Assembly: GCA_017302895.1 (NCBI GenBank)
Contig: JAFLBV010000001.1
Span: 620,001-684,000, forward strand
Length of the DNA stretch: 64,000 bases
Direction: 5' to 3'
Origin: Ignavibacteria bacterium
GTDB lineage: Bacteria > Bacteroidota > Ignavibacteria > Ignavibacteriales > Ignavibacteriaceae
Translations under genes and position numbers: made by a program
Shown: positions 9,229-18,438 of the stretch, one piece after another
Position numbering within the stretch: the first letter of the stretch is position 1
Layout: every line of letters starts with the position of its first letter
Notes under the pieces: generated by a model
What the model saw: only the letters and a program-made list of their open reading frames with translations
What the model was told of the DNA's origin: nothing
Database searches by the model: none

Positions 9229-9818
9229 TTTACCTCCATTTCAATAAAATTTTGAAGCGTTTGCTTTCCCTGTGTCGATGACTTTTCGGGATGAAACTGA
9301 ACGCCAAAAAAATTGTCTTTCTGAATCGCCGCTGAATATTGCCCGCCGTTTTCAGATTCAGCAATCGTAAACGATGAGACGGGAAGGTAATACGAGTGGG
9401 CAAAGTAGAACCATTCACCACTTTTTAATCCGTTAAAAAGTCCAAATGGATCTTTGAAAGTCACCTTGTTCCACCCCATCAGAGGCACCTTTGTTTTACC
9501 CCTGTCGAAGAGAATGCATTTCCCCGGAATGACACCGAGACAATCGATATCCCCCTCCTCAGAGTGGTCAACAAGCAGTTGCATCCCAAGGCAGATACCG
9601 AGAAACGGTTTTTTCCAGCCCTTCATCAGATCGACCAGTCCTTTTTCTCTCAGACTCTCCATCGCAAAGCGGGCGGAGCCAACCCCGGGGAGAATCAGTT
9701 TGTCGCATTTTTCGAGTTCATCAGTTGAGGAAGAAACAATGAAATCAGCACCAAGCCGGGAGAGGGCATAACCCACCGACGCAGTATTGCCTGCACCATA
9801 ATCGATAATTCCTGTCAC
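9222..9818 (-). CDS. hisH: Imidazole glycerol phosphate synthase glutaminase subunit
   Basis: HisH is a class I glutamine amidotransferase that feeds ammonia to HisF. The nucleophile is C76 in LGICLGMQLL; the His-Glu pair is in FHPEKS near the C-terminus; GAGN and PGVGSA frame the active site. Length 198 is normal. The start overlaps the hisCB stop by 4 nt. Confidence 0.97.
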   Translation of the reverse strand: MTGIIDYGAGNTASVGYALSRLGADFIVSSSTDELEKCDKLILPGVGSARFAMESLREKGLVDLMKGWKKPFLGICLGMQLLVDHSEEGDIDCLGVIPGKCILFDRGKTKVPLMGWNKVTFKDPFGLFNGLKSGEWFYFAHSYYLPVSSFTIAESENGGQYSAAIQKDNFFGVQFHPEKSSTQGKQTLQNFIEMEVKC

Positions 9819-11491
9819 AACACCCCCTTTGTTGAGGGGAGGGAACCTTGAGTTCTCTCGTCAAGTCGGGCAGCTTCATTTAATGCTTTTGCAAATGCTT
9901 TGAATATCGCTTCGATTTTATGATGATCATTTTTCCCGCTTGCCTTTATAACGATGTTTGCTTTCATTCCGGATGCCATGGCTCTGAAAAACTCCTCCGC
10001 CAGTTCGGCAGGAAACTCACCGATGAACTCCCTCTTAAACTTTGCCTTAAACTTAAGATGTGTTCTTCCACCGAGGTCGATTGCACAGCTTGCTTCGGAA
10101 TCATCCATAGGAATCCAGAATCCATACCTTTGTATTCCTGCTTTGTTTCCGAGTGCTTTTAGAAGTGTCTCACCGAGAACTATACCGGTGTCTTCGACAG
10201 TGTGGTGTTCGTCAATTCCGAGATCACCGTTCACCTTTATTTTCAGTCCGATATTTCCGTGCCTTGCAATCTGGTCGAGCATGTGATCAAAAAATCCGAT
10301 TCCGGTTGAGATTTGTGAATTGCCGGGTTCATCAAGCCTTACTTCAATCGCAATGTCGGTTTCCTTTGTTTTTCTTTGTGTAACTGCAAAACGGCCGTTT
10401 TGAGCGGGATTATCAAACCCGGTGATTTCAGGGTAAAAAGAGTATATTTCCGACATCACACTTATGAGGAGGGCTATTTCCTCCTTTGTACCGACGGAGA
10501 TCCTTACACAGTTCTTCAACAGTGATTGTGAGGAACGATCCCTGATAATTATCTTTCTTTTAGCCAGCTCGCTGCATAGAAAACCGGAATCCTGCACCTT
10601 CACAAGAAGGAAGTTGGCATCGGATGGAAACACTTTTTCAACTGCGGGGAACTGAACCAGCAGATCGGCAAGGTATTTCCTGAGTTTAACTATCTCATCG
10701 AGAGATTTTGCAAAAAAAGGAATCCTGTCGATCGTTTCAAGGAGTTTCTTTTCGGTCAGCTTGTTGATCGAGTATGGTGCCTTAATCTTGAAGAGGTAAT
10801 CCACGAGTTCCGTATTTCCGCAAAGATACCCGATTCTGGCACCGGCAAGACCATAAACCTTTGAAAATGTTCTCATTACACAGAGGTTTGGGATTGTTAT
10901 CGAGTCTTTTATAAACCCGTCACCATTTCCAAAACCGATGTATGCTTCATCAACCACAACCAGACCGCGAAACTTTTCTGTTATCTTAATTACTTCCATT
11001 CGCTCCAAAAGATTGCCAGTTGGATTGTTGGGTGAGCAAAGGAAAATAATTTTAGTCGAATCTGTTACCATTTCAAGGAGTTTATTGGCATTCAGCGTAA
11101 ATCCATCTTCTTCCAGCTCACTGGTTTTGATTCTGATATTATGGATATTGCAGACTGTTTCATACATCCCGTAAGAGGGTGTAATGGTCAAAACCTCGTC
11201 CTTACCCGGATCACAGAACAGTTTTACCAGAAGGTCGATTATCTCGTCACTTCCCACTCCGAAGAAAAGGTTTTCGCTTTTTATTTGCAGATACGCTGCA
11301 AGCCGTTCCCGAAGGGCAGTTTGAGCGGGGTCGGGGTATCTGCAAAGGTCGGGGTCGGAAAGTCCGTTCATCGATGCAAGTGGATTTTCATTTGCATCAA
11401 GAAATGTATAGTCTTCTCCTTTATAGAGGTCCCGTGCGGATGAGTATGGTTTAACATCCACGAGGTGTTTTCGAATAATCGTTTTTATCAT
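9815..11491 (-). CDS. hisCB: Fused histidinol-phosphate aminotransferase / imidazoleglycerol-phosphate dehydratase
   Basis: One 558-residue ORF carries two consecutive enzymes of the pathway. Residues about 1-350 are HisC, a PLP aminotransferase with CSPNNPTGNLL, VVDEAYIGFG and the PLP lysine in RTFSKVYGLAGARIGYLCG. Residues about 368-558 are a complete HisB dehydratase, with the Mn-binding GFFDHMLDQIARH and DEHHTVEDTGI motifs near its start and KASGKNDHHKIEAIFKAFAKAL near its end. A ~15-residue linker around FDNPAQNGRFAV joins them. In E. coli HisB is instead fused to a HAD histidinol-phosphatase; no such phosphatase is present in this operon. The reading frame is continuous, so the fusion is not a frameshift effect. 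It overlaps hisD and hisH by 4 nt each. Confidence 0.93.
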   Translation of the reverse strand: MIKTIIRKHLVDVKPYSSARDLYKGEDYTFLDANENPLASMNGLSDPDLCRYPDPAQTALRERLAAYLQIKSENLFFGVGSDEIIDLLVKLFCDPGKDEVLTITPSYGMYETVCNIHNIRIKTSELEEDGFTLNANKLLEMVTDSTKIIFLCSPNNPTGNLLERMEVIKITEKFRGLVVVDEAYIGFGNGDGFIKDSITIPNLCVMRTFSKVYGLAGARIGYLCGNTELVDYLFKIKAPYSINKLTEKKLLETIDRIPFFAKSLDEIVKLRKYLADLLVQFPAVEKVFPSDANFLLVKVQDSGFLCSELAKRKIIIRDRSSQSLLKNCVRISVGTKEEIALLISVMSEIYSFYPEITGFDNPAQNGRFAVTQRKTKETDIAIEVRLDEPGNSQISTGIGFFDHMLDQIARHGNIGLKIKVNGDLGIDEHHTVEDTGIVLGETLLKALGNKAGIQRYGFWIPMDDSEASCAIDLGGRTHLKFKAKFKREFIGEFPAELAEEFFRAMASGMKANIVIKASGKNDHHKIEAIFKAFAKALNEAARLDERTQGSLPSTKGVL

Positions 11492-12771
11492 AGTGACATC
11501 CTTGTTGTTACGGCAGCAGCGTGGGCATCCAGTTTCTCAATTTCTGCCAGTGTGACCACTGTTTCGGAAATCCTTTTCAATCCATCTCTGCTCAGTTCCT
11601 GAAAAGTAATTCCTTTCATAAATGATTCGACAGCTACACCTCCCGTTGCGCGGGCATAACCCGATGTGGGAAGTGAGTGATTTGTCCCTGAAGCGTAATC
11701 ACCGGCACTTTCGGGAGACCACTGACCAATGAATACCGATCCCGCATTTATGACTTTACTCTTTAGCATGCGTGCATCTTTTGTGTTGATTATCAGGTGC
11801 TCGGGGGCATATTTATTGGAAATCGTAAACGCATCTTCAATGTTTGCCACCTTCACCAGCCGGCTGTTGGAAAGGCTGCCTTCCATTTCTTTCTTCCTTG
11901 GGAGAAGGGACATCTGTTGGGCAAGTTCCTGTTCCACTTCATCAATAAGCATTTCAGAGGTGGATAGAAGAATTGTCTGGGAATCAGTCCCGTGTTCAGC
12001 CTGTGAAAGTAGATCTGCAGCTACAAACCGGGCATCGGCTGTTTCATCGGCAATTATCAACAGTTCGCTCGGACCTGCCGGCATATCGATGGAGCAACCT
12101 GAGCCGTCTGTCGAGACTGCCATTTTTGCGGCAGTAACGAACTGATTACCGGGACCGAAAATTTTATCAACTCTATCCACTCCTTCCACTCCGTAAGCAA
12201 GCATCGCAACAGCCTGGGCACCACCGACCGCGTATATTTCAGAAATTCCGCAAAGGTTTGCGGCGTATAATACAGCAGGCTCAACTTTTTCAGATGCGGG
12301 AGTAACCAATACAACCCGTTTACACCCTGCAATCATGGCAGGCACCCCAAGCATAAGTACGGTTGAAGGGAGCACAGCAGAACCACCGGGAATATATAAC
12401 CCAACATTTTCAATCGGAATAAATTTTCTCTCACACAAAACACCTTCTGCTGTTTCAACGGAATAATCGACGGGTTTTTGCGGTTTGTGGAATGCAAGAA
12501 TATTATCAAAAGCCAACTGAATCGCATTTTTTGACCGTGAGTCAAGCCCCTTAATCGCATCCTCGATCTCGTCTTTAGTGAGCCGGATACTAACCCTTCT
12601 GAATCTGTCAAATTTTTCTGCATATTTAATTACTGCCTTTAGTCCATCTGACTTTACTTCGGAGATTATGGCTTCCGCTGTCTTCCGGGCAGATGAGATA
12701 TCGAGTCCCGTTCTGGCAGTCACTCCGCCGAGAATATCTTTGGTAAGATTTGTTGCATCAATTTTTTTCAT
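11488..12771 (-). CDS. hisD: Histidinol dehydrogenase
   Basis: Catalyses the last two oxidations, histidinol to histidine, with NAD and Zn. The 427 residues contain PGGSAVLPSTVLML, the FGPGNQFVTAAKM stretch, the Zn/active-site segments LLSQAEHGTDSQTIL and YAPEHL, and GTNHSLPTSGYARATGG. The gene begins 7 nt after hisG and overlaps hisCB by 4 nt. Confidence 0.97.
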   Translation of the reverse strand: MKKIDATNLTKDILGGVTARTGLDISSARKTAEAIISEVKSDGLKAVIKYAEKFDRFRRVSIRLTKDEIEDAIKGLDSRSKNAIQLAFDNILAFHKPQKPVDYSVETAEGVLCERKFIPIENVGLYIPGGSAVLPSTVLMLGVPAMIAGCKRVVLVTPASEKVEPAVLYAANLCGISEIYAVGGAQAVAMLAYGVEGVDRVDKIFGPGNQFVTAAKMAVSTDGSGCSIDMPAGPSELLIIADETADARFVAADLLSQAEHGTDSQTILLSTSEMLIDEVEQELAQQMSLLPRKKEMEGSLSNSRLVKVANIEDAFTISNKYAPEHLIINTKDARMLKSKVINAGSVFIGQWSPESAGDYASGTNHSLPTSGYARATGGVAVESFMKGITFQELSRDGLKRISETVVTLAEIEKLDAHAAAVTTRMSL

Positions 12772-12778
12772 ACAGTCC

Positions 12779-13657
12779 TTACGGTATCATGTTTTCAATT
12801 GGCAGAACCAGAATTCCCGTAGCCCCCGCATTTTTAAGAGGGTCGAGTACCTCCCAGATGTATCCTGACGGAACAACTGCATGAACTGCGACAGTTGATT
12901 CATCAAAAAGCGGAAGAATAGTCGGACTTTTTGAAGCGGGAATCATTTTAATTACCTCCTCAAGTGAAGCTTTAGGTACATTCATCATCAAGTATTTCGA
13001 TTTTCTTGCAGTAATCACCGATCTTATTCTTTTCAACAGATCGGAGACGAGTTGCTCTTTTACCGGATTGTCCCGTAACGCCGGGGATGCAATAAGTGCG
13101 GCTTCCGACTCAAAAACAGTAAAGCCCCTTTTTAATTTGTTCAGTTTGAGTGTGTTGCCTGTAGAGACAATATCACAGATTACATCGGCGATACCGAGAG
13201 CGGGAGCGATCTCCACCGAACCGGAAATCTCAATGATTCTTGCTTCGATACCGTTCTCAGAAAGAAATCTTCCAAGAATTGAGGGGTATGTGGTTGCGAT
13301 TTTCTTTCCGACAAGCCCGGAAACATCATCAATTTGCATCGAATCGGGGTATGCGATCATAATACGGCACTTCCCGAAACCGAGTTTTTCCTTCAGGTCT
13401 ATCGATACAGGCTTTTCAGTTATTACATTTTCACCGACTATACCAAGGTCGGCAACGCCATCCTGAACATATTCGGGGATATCATCATCCCTGAGGAAAA
13501 GAATGTCCGCAGGAAAGTTGGTAGCAGAGATATAGAGGCGGTCGGTATAGTTGTCTATCCCGAGTCCGCACATATTCAGGAGCTCAATCGATTTTTCAGT
13601 GAGCCTTCCTTTTTTCTGAACCGCGATTTTTAAGTTGCCATTATTGAGGGGAAACAT
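12779..13657 (-). CDS. hisG: ATP phosphoribosyltransferase, long form
   Basis: The first, committed step of histidine synthesis. At 292 residues this is the long HisG: a periplasmic-binding-protein-like catalytic part (KIAVQKKGRLTEKS at the start, the PRPP loop DIVSTGNTLKLN in the middle) plus a C-terminal ACT-like regulatory domain (from about residue 220, ending GYIWEVLDPLKNAGATGILV), the form inhibited by histidine without HisZ. The ATG is preceded by AAAGGA 5 nt upstream, and that ribosome site lies immediately after the attenuator terminator. It is therefore controlled both by transcription attenuation and, by family knowledge, by feedback inhibition. Confidence 0.97.
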   Translation of the reverse strand: MFPLNNGNLKIAVQKKGRLTEKSIELLNMCGLGIDNYTDRLYISATNFPADILFLRDDDIPEYVQDGVADLGIVGENVITEKPVSIDLKEKLGFGKCRIMIAYPDSMQIDDVSGLVGKKIATTYPSILGRFLSENGIEARIIEISGSVEIAPALGIADVICDIVSTGNTLKLNKLKRGFTVFESEAALIASPALRDNPVKEQLVSDLLKRIRSVITARKSKYLMMNVPKASLEEVIKMIPASKSPTILPLFDESTVAVHAVVPSGYIWEVLDPLKNAGATGILVLPIENMIP

Positions 13658-13670
13658 CAGAGTCCTTTAA

Positions 13671-13703
13671 AATAAAAAAAGCCCCGGCGCTGTGCCGAGG
13701 CTC
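13671..13703 (-). terminator. his attenuator terminator
   Basis: Read on the minus strand, AGCCTCGGC, a 5-nt loop (ACAGC) and GCCGGGGCT make a 9-bp stem with one G-T pair, followed by seven T and then ATTTT. It sits between the histidine-rich leader peptide and the hisG ribosome site, exactly where an attenuator terminator belongs. Confidence 0.9.
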
Positions 13704-13727
13704 TTTAGTTATCAAAAACAACATAGA

Positions 13728-13796
13728 TCACCGCCGACACATACCGTGTGCTAAATGATGATGGTGATGAATGTTGGTTAAGTTTTCAAAAATCAT
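13728..13796 (-). CDS. hisL: his operon leader peptide
   Basis: A 22-codon ORF on the minus strand: MIFENLTNI, five consecutive His codons (CAT CAC CAT CAT CAT), then LAH, a sixth His, and GMCRR before TGA at 13730-13728. It lies 25 nt before the terminator stem and about 70 nt before hisG. ATCACC within the His run can pair with GGTGAT over the stop codon, while CGGCG before the stop can pair with CGCCG of the terminator, so stalling at His codons could free sequence that disrupts the terminator. This is the textbook layout of histidine attenuation; the pairing scheme is my inference. No ribosome site is visible and the probable start of transcription coincides with the ATG, so it may be translated leaderless. 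Confidence 0.88.
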   Translation of the reverse strand: MIFENLTNIHHHHHLAHGMCRR

Positions 13797-13802
13797 GCTG
13801 TA

Positions 13803-13830
13803 AAAATATAAGAATTTTCTTTCATGTCAA
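13803..13830 (-). promoter_or_regulatory. Probable his operon promoter
   Basis: On the minus strand TTGACA (13830-13825) is followed after a 17-nt gap from TTG by TATATTTT (13810-13803), fitting the TTG/TAnnTTTG pattern of Bacteroidetes-type promoters and also an E. coli-like -35/-10 with 16-nt spacing. Either model places the start of transcription within a few bases of the leader-peptide ATG at 13796. Confidence 0.6.
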
Positions 13831-14024
13831 GGGGAATTATTTTTCTACGAAGGAGATGTCCACTCAAGAAGTGCTCCAAAGCCTCAAATTTCCCCCAAAT
13901 TTGTTATATTTACGCATGCTTTACAAAAAATTCCACGACTCCACTCCGATTTGAGAGCCCGGCGGCTCCGCCACTTCCTTTTATAAAACTTTTTTATCCC
14001 TTTTTAGCAATTTAACTTCAAACA

Positions 14025-15638
14025 ATGACAAGTATATCAAAACAGATAAACAGCAGAAAAACTTTCGCAATTATAAGCCATCCCGATGCGGGAAAAACGA
14101 CTTTAACCGAGAAGCTCCTCCTTTTTGGCGGTGCCATTCAGGTGGCAGGAGCGGTAAAATCAAACAAAATTAAGAAAACCGCCACCTCCGACTTTCTCGA
14201 GATAGAGAAGCAGCGCGGCATCTCTGTAACCACATCGGTGATGAACTTCAGTTACAAAGGGGAGAAAATCAATCTTCTCGATACTCCGGGTCACAAGGAT
14301 TTTGCCGAGGATACCTACAGAACCCTGACAGCGGTCGACAGCGTAATTCTTGTTATCGATTGCGTAAAAGGTGTTGAGGAGCAGACCGAAAAACTGATGA
14401 AAGTCTGCCGGATGAGGGAAACCCCCGTGATTGTTTTTATAAACAAGCTTGACCGTGAAGGTCGCGACCCCGTTGAACTGCTGGATGAAATAGAGGCAAA
14501 ACTTGATATCAGGGTAAGACCCCTTAGCTGGCCTCTCGGTATGGGAAAAGAGTTCAAGGGAGTTTACAATATTTTCGAAAATACATTCAACTTCTTCAGT
14601 CCGAGCAAACAAACAGTTGAAAAGGATGTGGAGACTTTCGCAGGTCCCCGTGATCCCGAATTTGTAAAACTTTTCGGGAAAGACGCTGAAAAACTTGATC
14701 ATGAACTCGACCTTATCAACGGCGTTTACGGTGATTTTGTTGAAGAGGACTATCTGAACGGTTCGCTGGCCCCCGTCTTTTTTGGGAGCGCACTCAATAA
14801 TTTCGGCGTCAGGGAACTGCTCGATACTTTTATTAAAATTGCACCCAACCCAAGACACCGCGATTCCACAAAAGGAAGAATTGAACCCGAAAGTGACAAT
14901 TTCTCCGGATTTGTATTCAAGATTCACGCGAACCTTGACCCCAAACACCGCGACAGAATCGCCTTTCTTCGCGTTTGCTCGGGTAAATTCGAGAGAAATA
15001 AGTTTTATCACCATGTCCGTCTCGACAGGAATATCAGATTTGCTAATCCTGCAACCTTTATGGCACAGGACAAAAATCTGATTGAGGAAGCATTCCCCGG
15101 CGATGTTATCGGCCTTTATGATTCAGGCATCTTCAAGATCGGCGATACGCTTACCGAAGGGGAGAAGTTCATGTTCAAGGGAATTCCTTCCTTCTCGCCT
15201 GAGATTTTTAAGGAACTTGTCCTCAATGATCCGCTGAAATCGAAACAACTGGAGAAGGGAATTCTGCAATTGACCGATGAAGGTCTGGCACAGGTATTTC
15301 TGCAGACCTCGACAAACAGAAAAGTGGTCGGCACTGTCGGCGAACTCCAGTTTGATGTTATCCAGTATCGCCTGATCAACGAGTATGGTGCGGACTGCCG
15401 ATTTAGACCGCTAAACTATTACAGAGCCTGCTGGGTTAAATATGATTCCATCGACGACATTTCAGAATTGCTGCGGCTTCGCTCCCACAATCTTTTCCAC
15501 GACAAACACAAAAACCTCACATTTCTTGCCGAATCGGTCTATCAGCTTGAACTGGCAAAGGATAAAAATCCAAAAGCGCAGTTTCTTTTCAGCATCGAAC
15601 ACAACTCCGAGACCGTTGAAATGGAAAAGATTGCTTAA
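14025..15638 (+). CDS. prfC: Peptide chain release factor 3
   Basis: RF3 is a translational GTPase that removes RF1/RF2 from the ribosome after termination. The 537 residues begin with the G1 loop [22 protein letters not shown] in the RF3-specific form, followed by G2 in [11 protein letters not shown]3 [11 protein letters not shown] and G4 [12 protein letters not shown], then domain II and the C-terminal RF3 domain ([18 protein letters not shown]). Full length compared with E. coli (529). It diverges from the his operon across a ~195-nt gap and is followed by a clear terminator. Confidence 0.97.
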   Translation: MTSISKQINSRKTFAIISHPDAGKTTLTEKLLLFGGAIQVAGAVKSNKIKKTATSDFLEIEKQRGISVTTSVMNFSYKGEKINLLDTPGHKDFAEDTYRTLTAVDSVILVIDCVKGVEEQTEKLMKVCRMRETPVIVFINKLDREGRDPVELLDEIEAKLDIRVRPLSWPLGMGKEFKGVYNIFENTFNFFSPSKQTVEKDVETFAGPRDPEFVKLFGKDAEKLDHELDLINGVYGDFVEEDYLNGSLAPVFFGSALNNFGVRELLDTFIKIAPNPRHRDSTKGRIEPESDNFSGFVFKIHANLDPKHRDRIAFLRVCSGKFERNKFYHHVRLDRNIRFANPATFMAQDKNLIEEAFPGDVIGLYDSGIFKIGDTLTEGEKFMFKGIPSFSPEIFKELVLNDPLKSKQLEKGILQLTDEGLAQVFLQTSTNRKVVGTVGELQFDVIQYRLINEYGADCRFRPLNYYRACWVKYDSIDDISELLRLRSHNLFHDKHKNLTFLAESVYQLELAKDKNPKAQFLFSIEHNSETVEMEKIA

Positions 15639-15662
15639 GTAATCCGTCTGATTTTTCCTCCT

Positions 15663-15693
15663 GAGGCTCTCGATTTGATGAATTGAGAGCCTC
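15663..15693 (+). terminator. prfC terminator
   Basis: GAGGCTCTC and GAGAGCCTC form a perfect 9-bp stem around a 13-nt loop that can itself pair (GATT/AATT), followed by GATTATTTCA. It is 25 nt after the prfC stop. Confidence 0.75.
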
Positions 15694-15810
15694 GATTATT
15701 TCAACCCCGTTTTAACACAATTCCATACCTCAATATTTCCTATATTTAAACATAATTTTAGATTAATTGTATGATTTTTTAATATTTGGTTCATTACATC
15801 CGGCACAGTT

Positions 15811-17172
15811 ATGACAACTGAACTTTGGGCTCGACTCCAGTTTGCTTTTACAATCTCATTTCATTACATCTATCCACCACTTAGTATAGGTCTTGGAATT
15901 ATCCTCGTGATCATGGAGGGTATGTATCTGAAAACGGGGAACAAGATGTATGAGATAATGACAAAGTTCTGGGTGAAGATATTCGCACTCACATTTGCAA
16001 TGGGGGTTGCCACCGGAATTGTAATGGAATTTGAGTTTGGTACCAACTGGTCAACCTACTCGCGATTTGTAGGTGATATCTTTGGAAGCGCCCTCGCTGC
16101 CGAGGGAATATTTGCCTTCTTTCTCGAATCAGGATTTTTGGCGATACTTCTTTTTGGGTGGAACAGGGTGAGCCCCCGGGTACACTTCTTTTCAACTTGT
16201 ATGGTTTCGCTTGGCTCAATGCTTAGTGCCGTTTGGATAGTGGTTGCAAATTCATGGCAGCAGACCCCCGCAGGATATCACATTGTGGAGAACGGGGGTA
16301 TAGCCAGAGCAGAAATAACAGATTTCTGGGCGATGGTTTTTAATCCCTCAAGCGTCGACCGGCTTTCCCACACTCTCGGCGGATCATTTCTCGCGGGAGC
16401 TTTTCTTGTGGTTTCGGTGAGTGCCTACTATCTGTTAAAAAATCGACATGAAGACATTGCAAAAGCAGGACTGAAAATTGCACTGGGTGTTGCGTTTTTC
16501 GGTGTGTTTTTCCAGCTTTTTACAGGGCACTCAAGCGCTCAGGGAGTGGCAAAAAATCAACCCGCGAAACTCGCAGCATTCGAGGCTCATTATGACTCCC
16601 TCGCCCCGGGTGACCTTTACATGTTCGGCTGGGTGAATGAAAAAGACAAAACTGTCACGGGCATAGCAATACCGGGAATGTTAAGTTTCCTGATTCATGG
16701 AGATACAAAAACTCCAATAAGGGGACTCGACAGTTTCCCAAAGGGTGAAACTCCTCCCGTACAAATGACTTTTCAGACCTATCATACGATGGTGGCTATC
16801 GGGTTTACCCTGATCGGTCTCGTGCTTATTTCCCTCTTCCTTCTTTGGCGGGGGAAGCTCTTCACCTCGGTGCTTTGGCTTAAAGTTCTCGTCGTTTCGG
16901 TACTTCTTCCTCAGATTGCCAATCAACTGGGCTGGTACACAGCCGAAATCGGTCGACAACCATGGGTTGTTTACGGTTTGTTGAAGACTTCAGACGGCTT
17001 GTCGAAAGTGGTCACCTCAGAGCACATTATCTTTTCTCTGGTGCTTTTTACCCTGATTTATGCGGGTCTTTTTGTTGTATTCCTTTATTTGTTAGACAAG
17101 AAGATAAAACACGGGCCCGATGATCATGTAATGGAACTTGATCTCAGCGAAAAACCAAGGTTGATGGAGTAG
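15811..17172 (+). CDS. cydA: Cytochrome bd oxidase subunit I, short Q-loop
   Basis: Quinol-oxidising subunit of the copper-free terminal oxidase. The haem ligands are visible: H18 (ISFHYIYPP), H187 (DRLSHTLGG) and M327 (YHTMVAIG); proton-path Glu are E98 and E106 ([12 protein letters not shown]). The quinol loop is the short type, with [20 protein letters not shown] giving K253 and E258. The [12 protein letters not shown] block is intact. At 453 residues it is the usual size of short-loop CydA. The gene is 2 nt upstream of cydB. It allows oxygen use at low tension and protects against oxidative or nitrosative stress. Confidence 0.96.
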   Translation: MTTELWARLQFAFTISFHYIYPPLSIGLGIILVIMEGMYLKTGNKMYEIMTKFWVKIFALTFAMGVATGIVMEFEFGTNWSTYSRFVGDIFGSALAAEGIFAFFLESGFLAILLFGWNRVSPRVHFFSTCMVSLGSMLSAVWIVVANSWQQTPAGYHIVENGGIARAEITDFWAMVFNPSSVDRLSHTLGGSFLAGAFLVVSVSAYYLLKNRHEDIAKAGLKIALGVAFFGVFFQLFTGHSSAQGVAKNQPAKLAAFEAHYDSLAPGDLYMFGWVNEKDKTVTGIAIPGMLSFLIHGDTKTPIRGLDSFPKGETPPVQMTFQTYHTMVAIGFTLIGLVLISLFLLWRGKLFTSVLWLKVLVVSVLLPQIANQLGWYTAEIGRQPWVVYGLLKTSDGLSKVVTSEHIIFSLVLFTLIYAGLFVVFLYLLDKKIKHGPDDHVMELDLSEKPRLME

Positions 17173-17174
17173 CG

Positions 17175-18203
17175 ATGGAATTTACATTAGACATAAACAC
17201 AATATGGTTCATTCTGATCGGCGTCCTGCTGTCCGGTTACGGTATTCTCGATGGATTCGACCTTGGTGTAGGGTCTCTTCACCTCCTCACCAAATCGGAT
17301 CTCGACCGGAGGATTCTCCTCAACTCAATCGGACCTGTCTGGGACGGCAATGAAGTGTGGCTCGTCACGGGAGGTGGTGCCCTTTTCGCCGCATTTCCTG
17401 ATGTATATGCCACTGCATTCTCGGGGTTCTATATCCCTTTTATGCTGTTGCTTTTTGTACTGATCTTTCGGGCGGTCTCGATTGAAGTGCGGAGTAAAAG
17501 CGAAGGGAAACACTGGCGCGCAGGCTGGGACAGGGCTTTCTCAATCTCCAGTATGGTGATCTCCCTCCTCATCGGCATAACAATCGGAAATGTAATTCTC
17601 GGTTTACCGATAGGGAAAGACAAGGAACTTTACAGCAGTGTCATTGACATGTTGAATCCTTACGCCCTTCTTGTCGGACTGACAACCCTCGCCGCCTTCA
17701 TGATGCATGGATCAATATACCTCGCCATGAAAACAGAGGGCGAACTTCAGAAACAGGTGCGCGGGTGGATAAACAATACAATAATTTTCTTTGTGATTAC
17801 ATATGTGACCGCAACTATGGCAACCCTCATTTACATCCCTCACATGGTTGAACCATTCAGACAGCACCCGTCATTTTTTGCACTCGCAATTCTGAACATG
17901 CTCGCAATTGCCAACATCCCGCGCGAGATAAACCGCGGTAAGGATTTCTTTGCCTTCCTCTCTTCATCGGCAGCAATTCTTAGCCTTATGGCTCTTTTTG
18001 CAGTCGGTCTTTTCCCCAACTTTCTTATCTCTTCAATTTCACCCGAATATAATCTGACGATTTACAACGCTGCCTCTTCCGAAAAAACACTGGATACAAT
18101 GCTCACCATGGTGATCATTGGAATTCCATTTGTACTCGCCTATACGATCAGCATTTACTGGGTTTTCAGGGGTAAAGTGAAACTTGATCATATGAGTTAT
18201 TGA
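17175..18203 (+). CDS. cydB: Cytochrome bd oxidase subunit II
   Basis: Partner subunit of CydA, eight to nine membrane helices, 342 residues. It opens with the family signature: FILIGVLLSGYGILDGFDLGVG, followed by RILLNSIGPVWDGNEVWLVTGGGALFAAFP. The gene begins 2 nt after cydA, so the two are co-translated. I see no CydX/YbgT-like small subunit gene after it in the 235 nt before the next ORF. Confidence 0.96.
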   Translation: MEFTLDINTIWFILIGVLLSGYGILDGFDLGVGSLHLLTKSDLDRRILLNSIGPVWDGNEVWLVTGGGALFAAFPDVYATAFSGFYIPFMLLLFVLIFRAVSIEVRSKSEGKHWRAGWDRAFSISSMVISLLIGITIGNVILGLPIGKDKELYSSVIDMLNPYALLVGLTTLAAFMMHGSIYLAMKTEGELQKQVRGWINNTIIFFVITYVTATMATLIYIPHMVEPFRQHPSFFALAILNMLAIANIPREINRGKDFFAFLSSSAAILSLMALFAVGLFPNFLISSISPEYNLTIYNAASSEKTLDTMLTMVIIGIPFVLAYTISIYWVFRGKVKLDHMSY

Positions 18204-18438
18204 AAAGATTTTCAGAGTCATAAAATTCATTTGTAGCAGAAAACCACTACCTGCCTGGCATAATATTAAACATACAACTAGTTTGACCTCATTTAATATT
18301 AGACTTGTAATTATTTGATTGCAAATTAAATGAATTTTTCATAGTTTAAATTGTAATTCTGAAAAATCCTTTGCAGGTTGTTTAGGGCATTGTGGCAGGC
18401 GGTACATCACAGCAATAAAACCCCCGGAAGTTATAAAT

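Noticed and set aside
13748..13954. Plus-strand ORF across the his leader region
   Set aside because: Overlaps the attenuator on the other strand, no ribosome site, no family likeness.
14160..15014. Long antisense ORF (284 codons) within prfC
   Set aside because: It is fully inside a well-conserved gene on the other strand and has low-complexity, family-less translation; a shadow frame.
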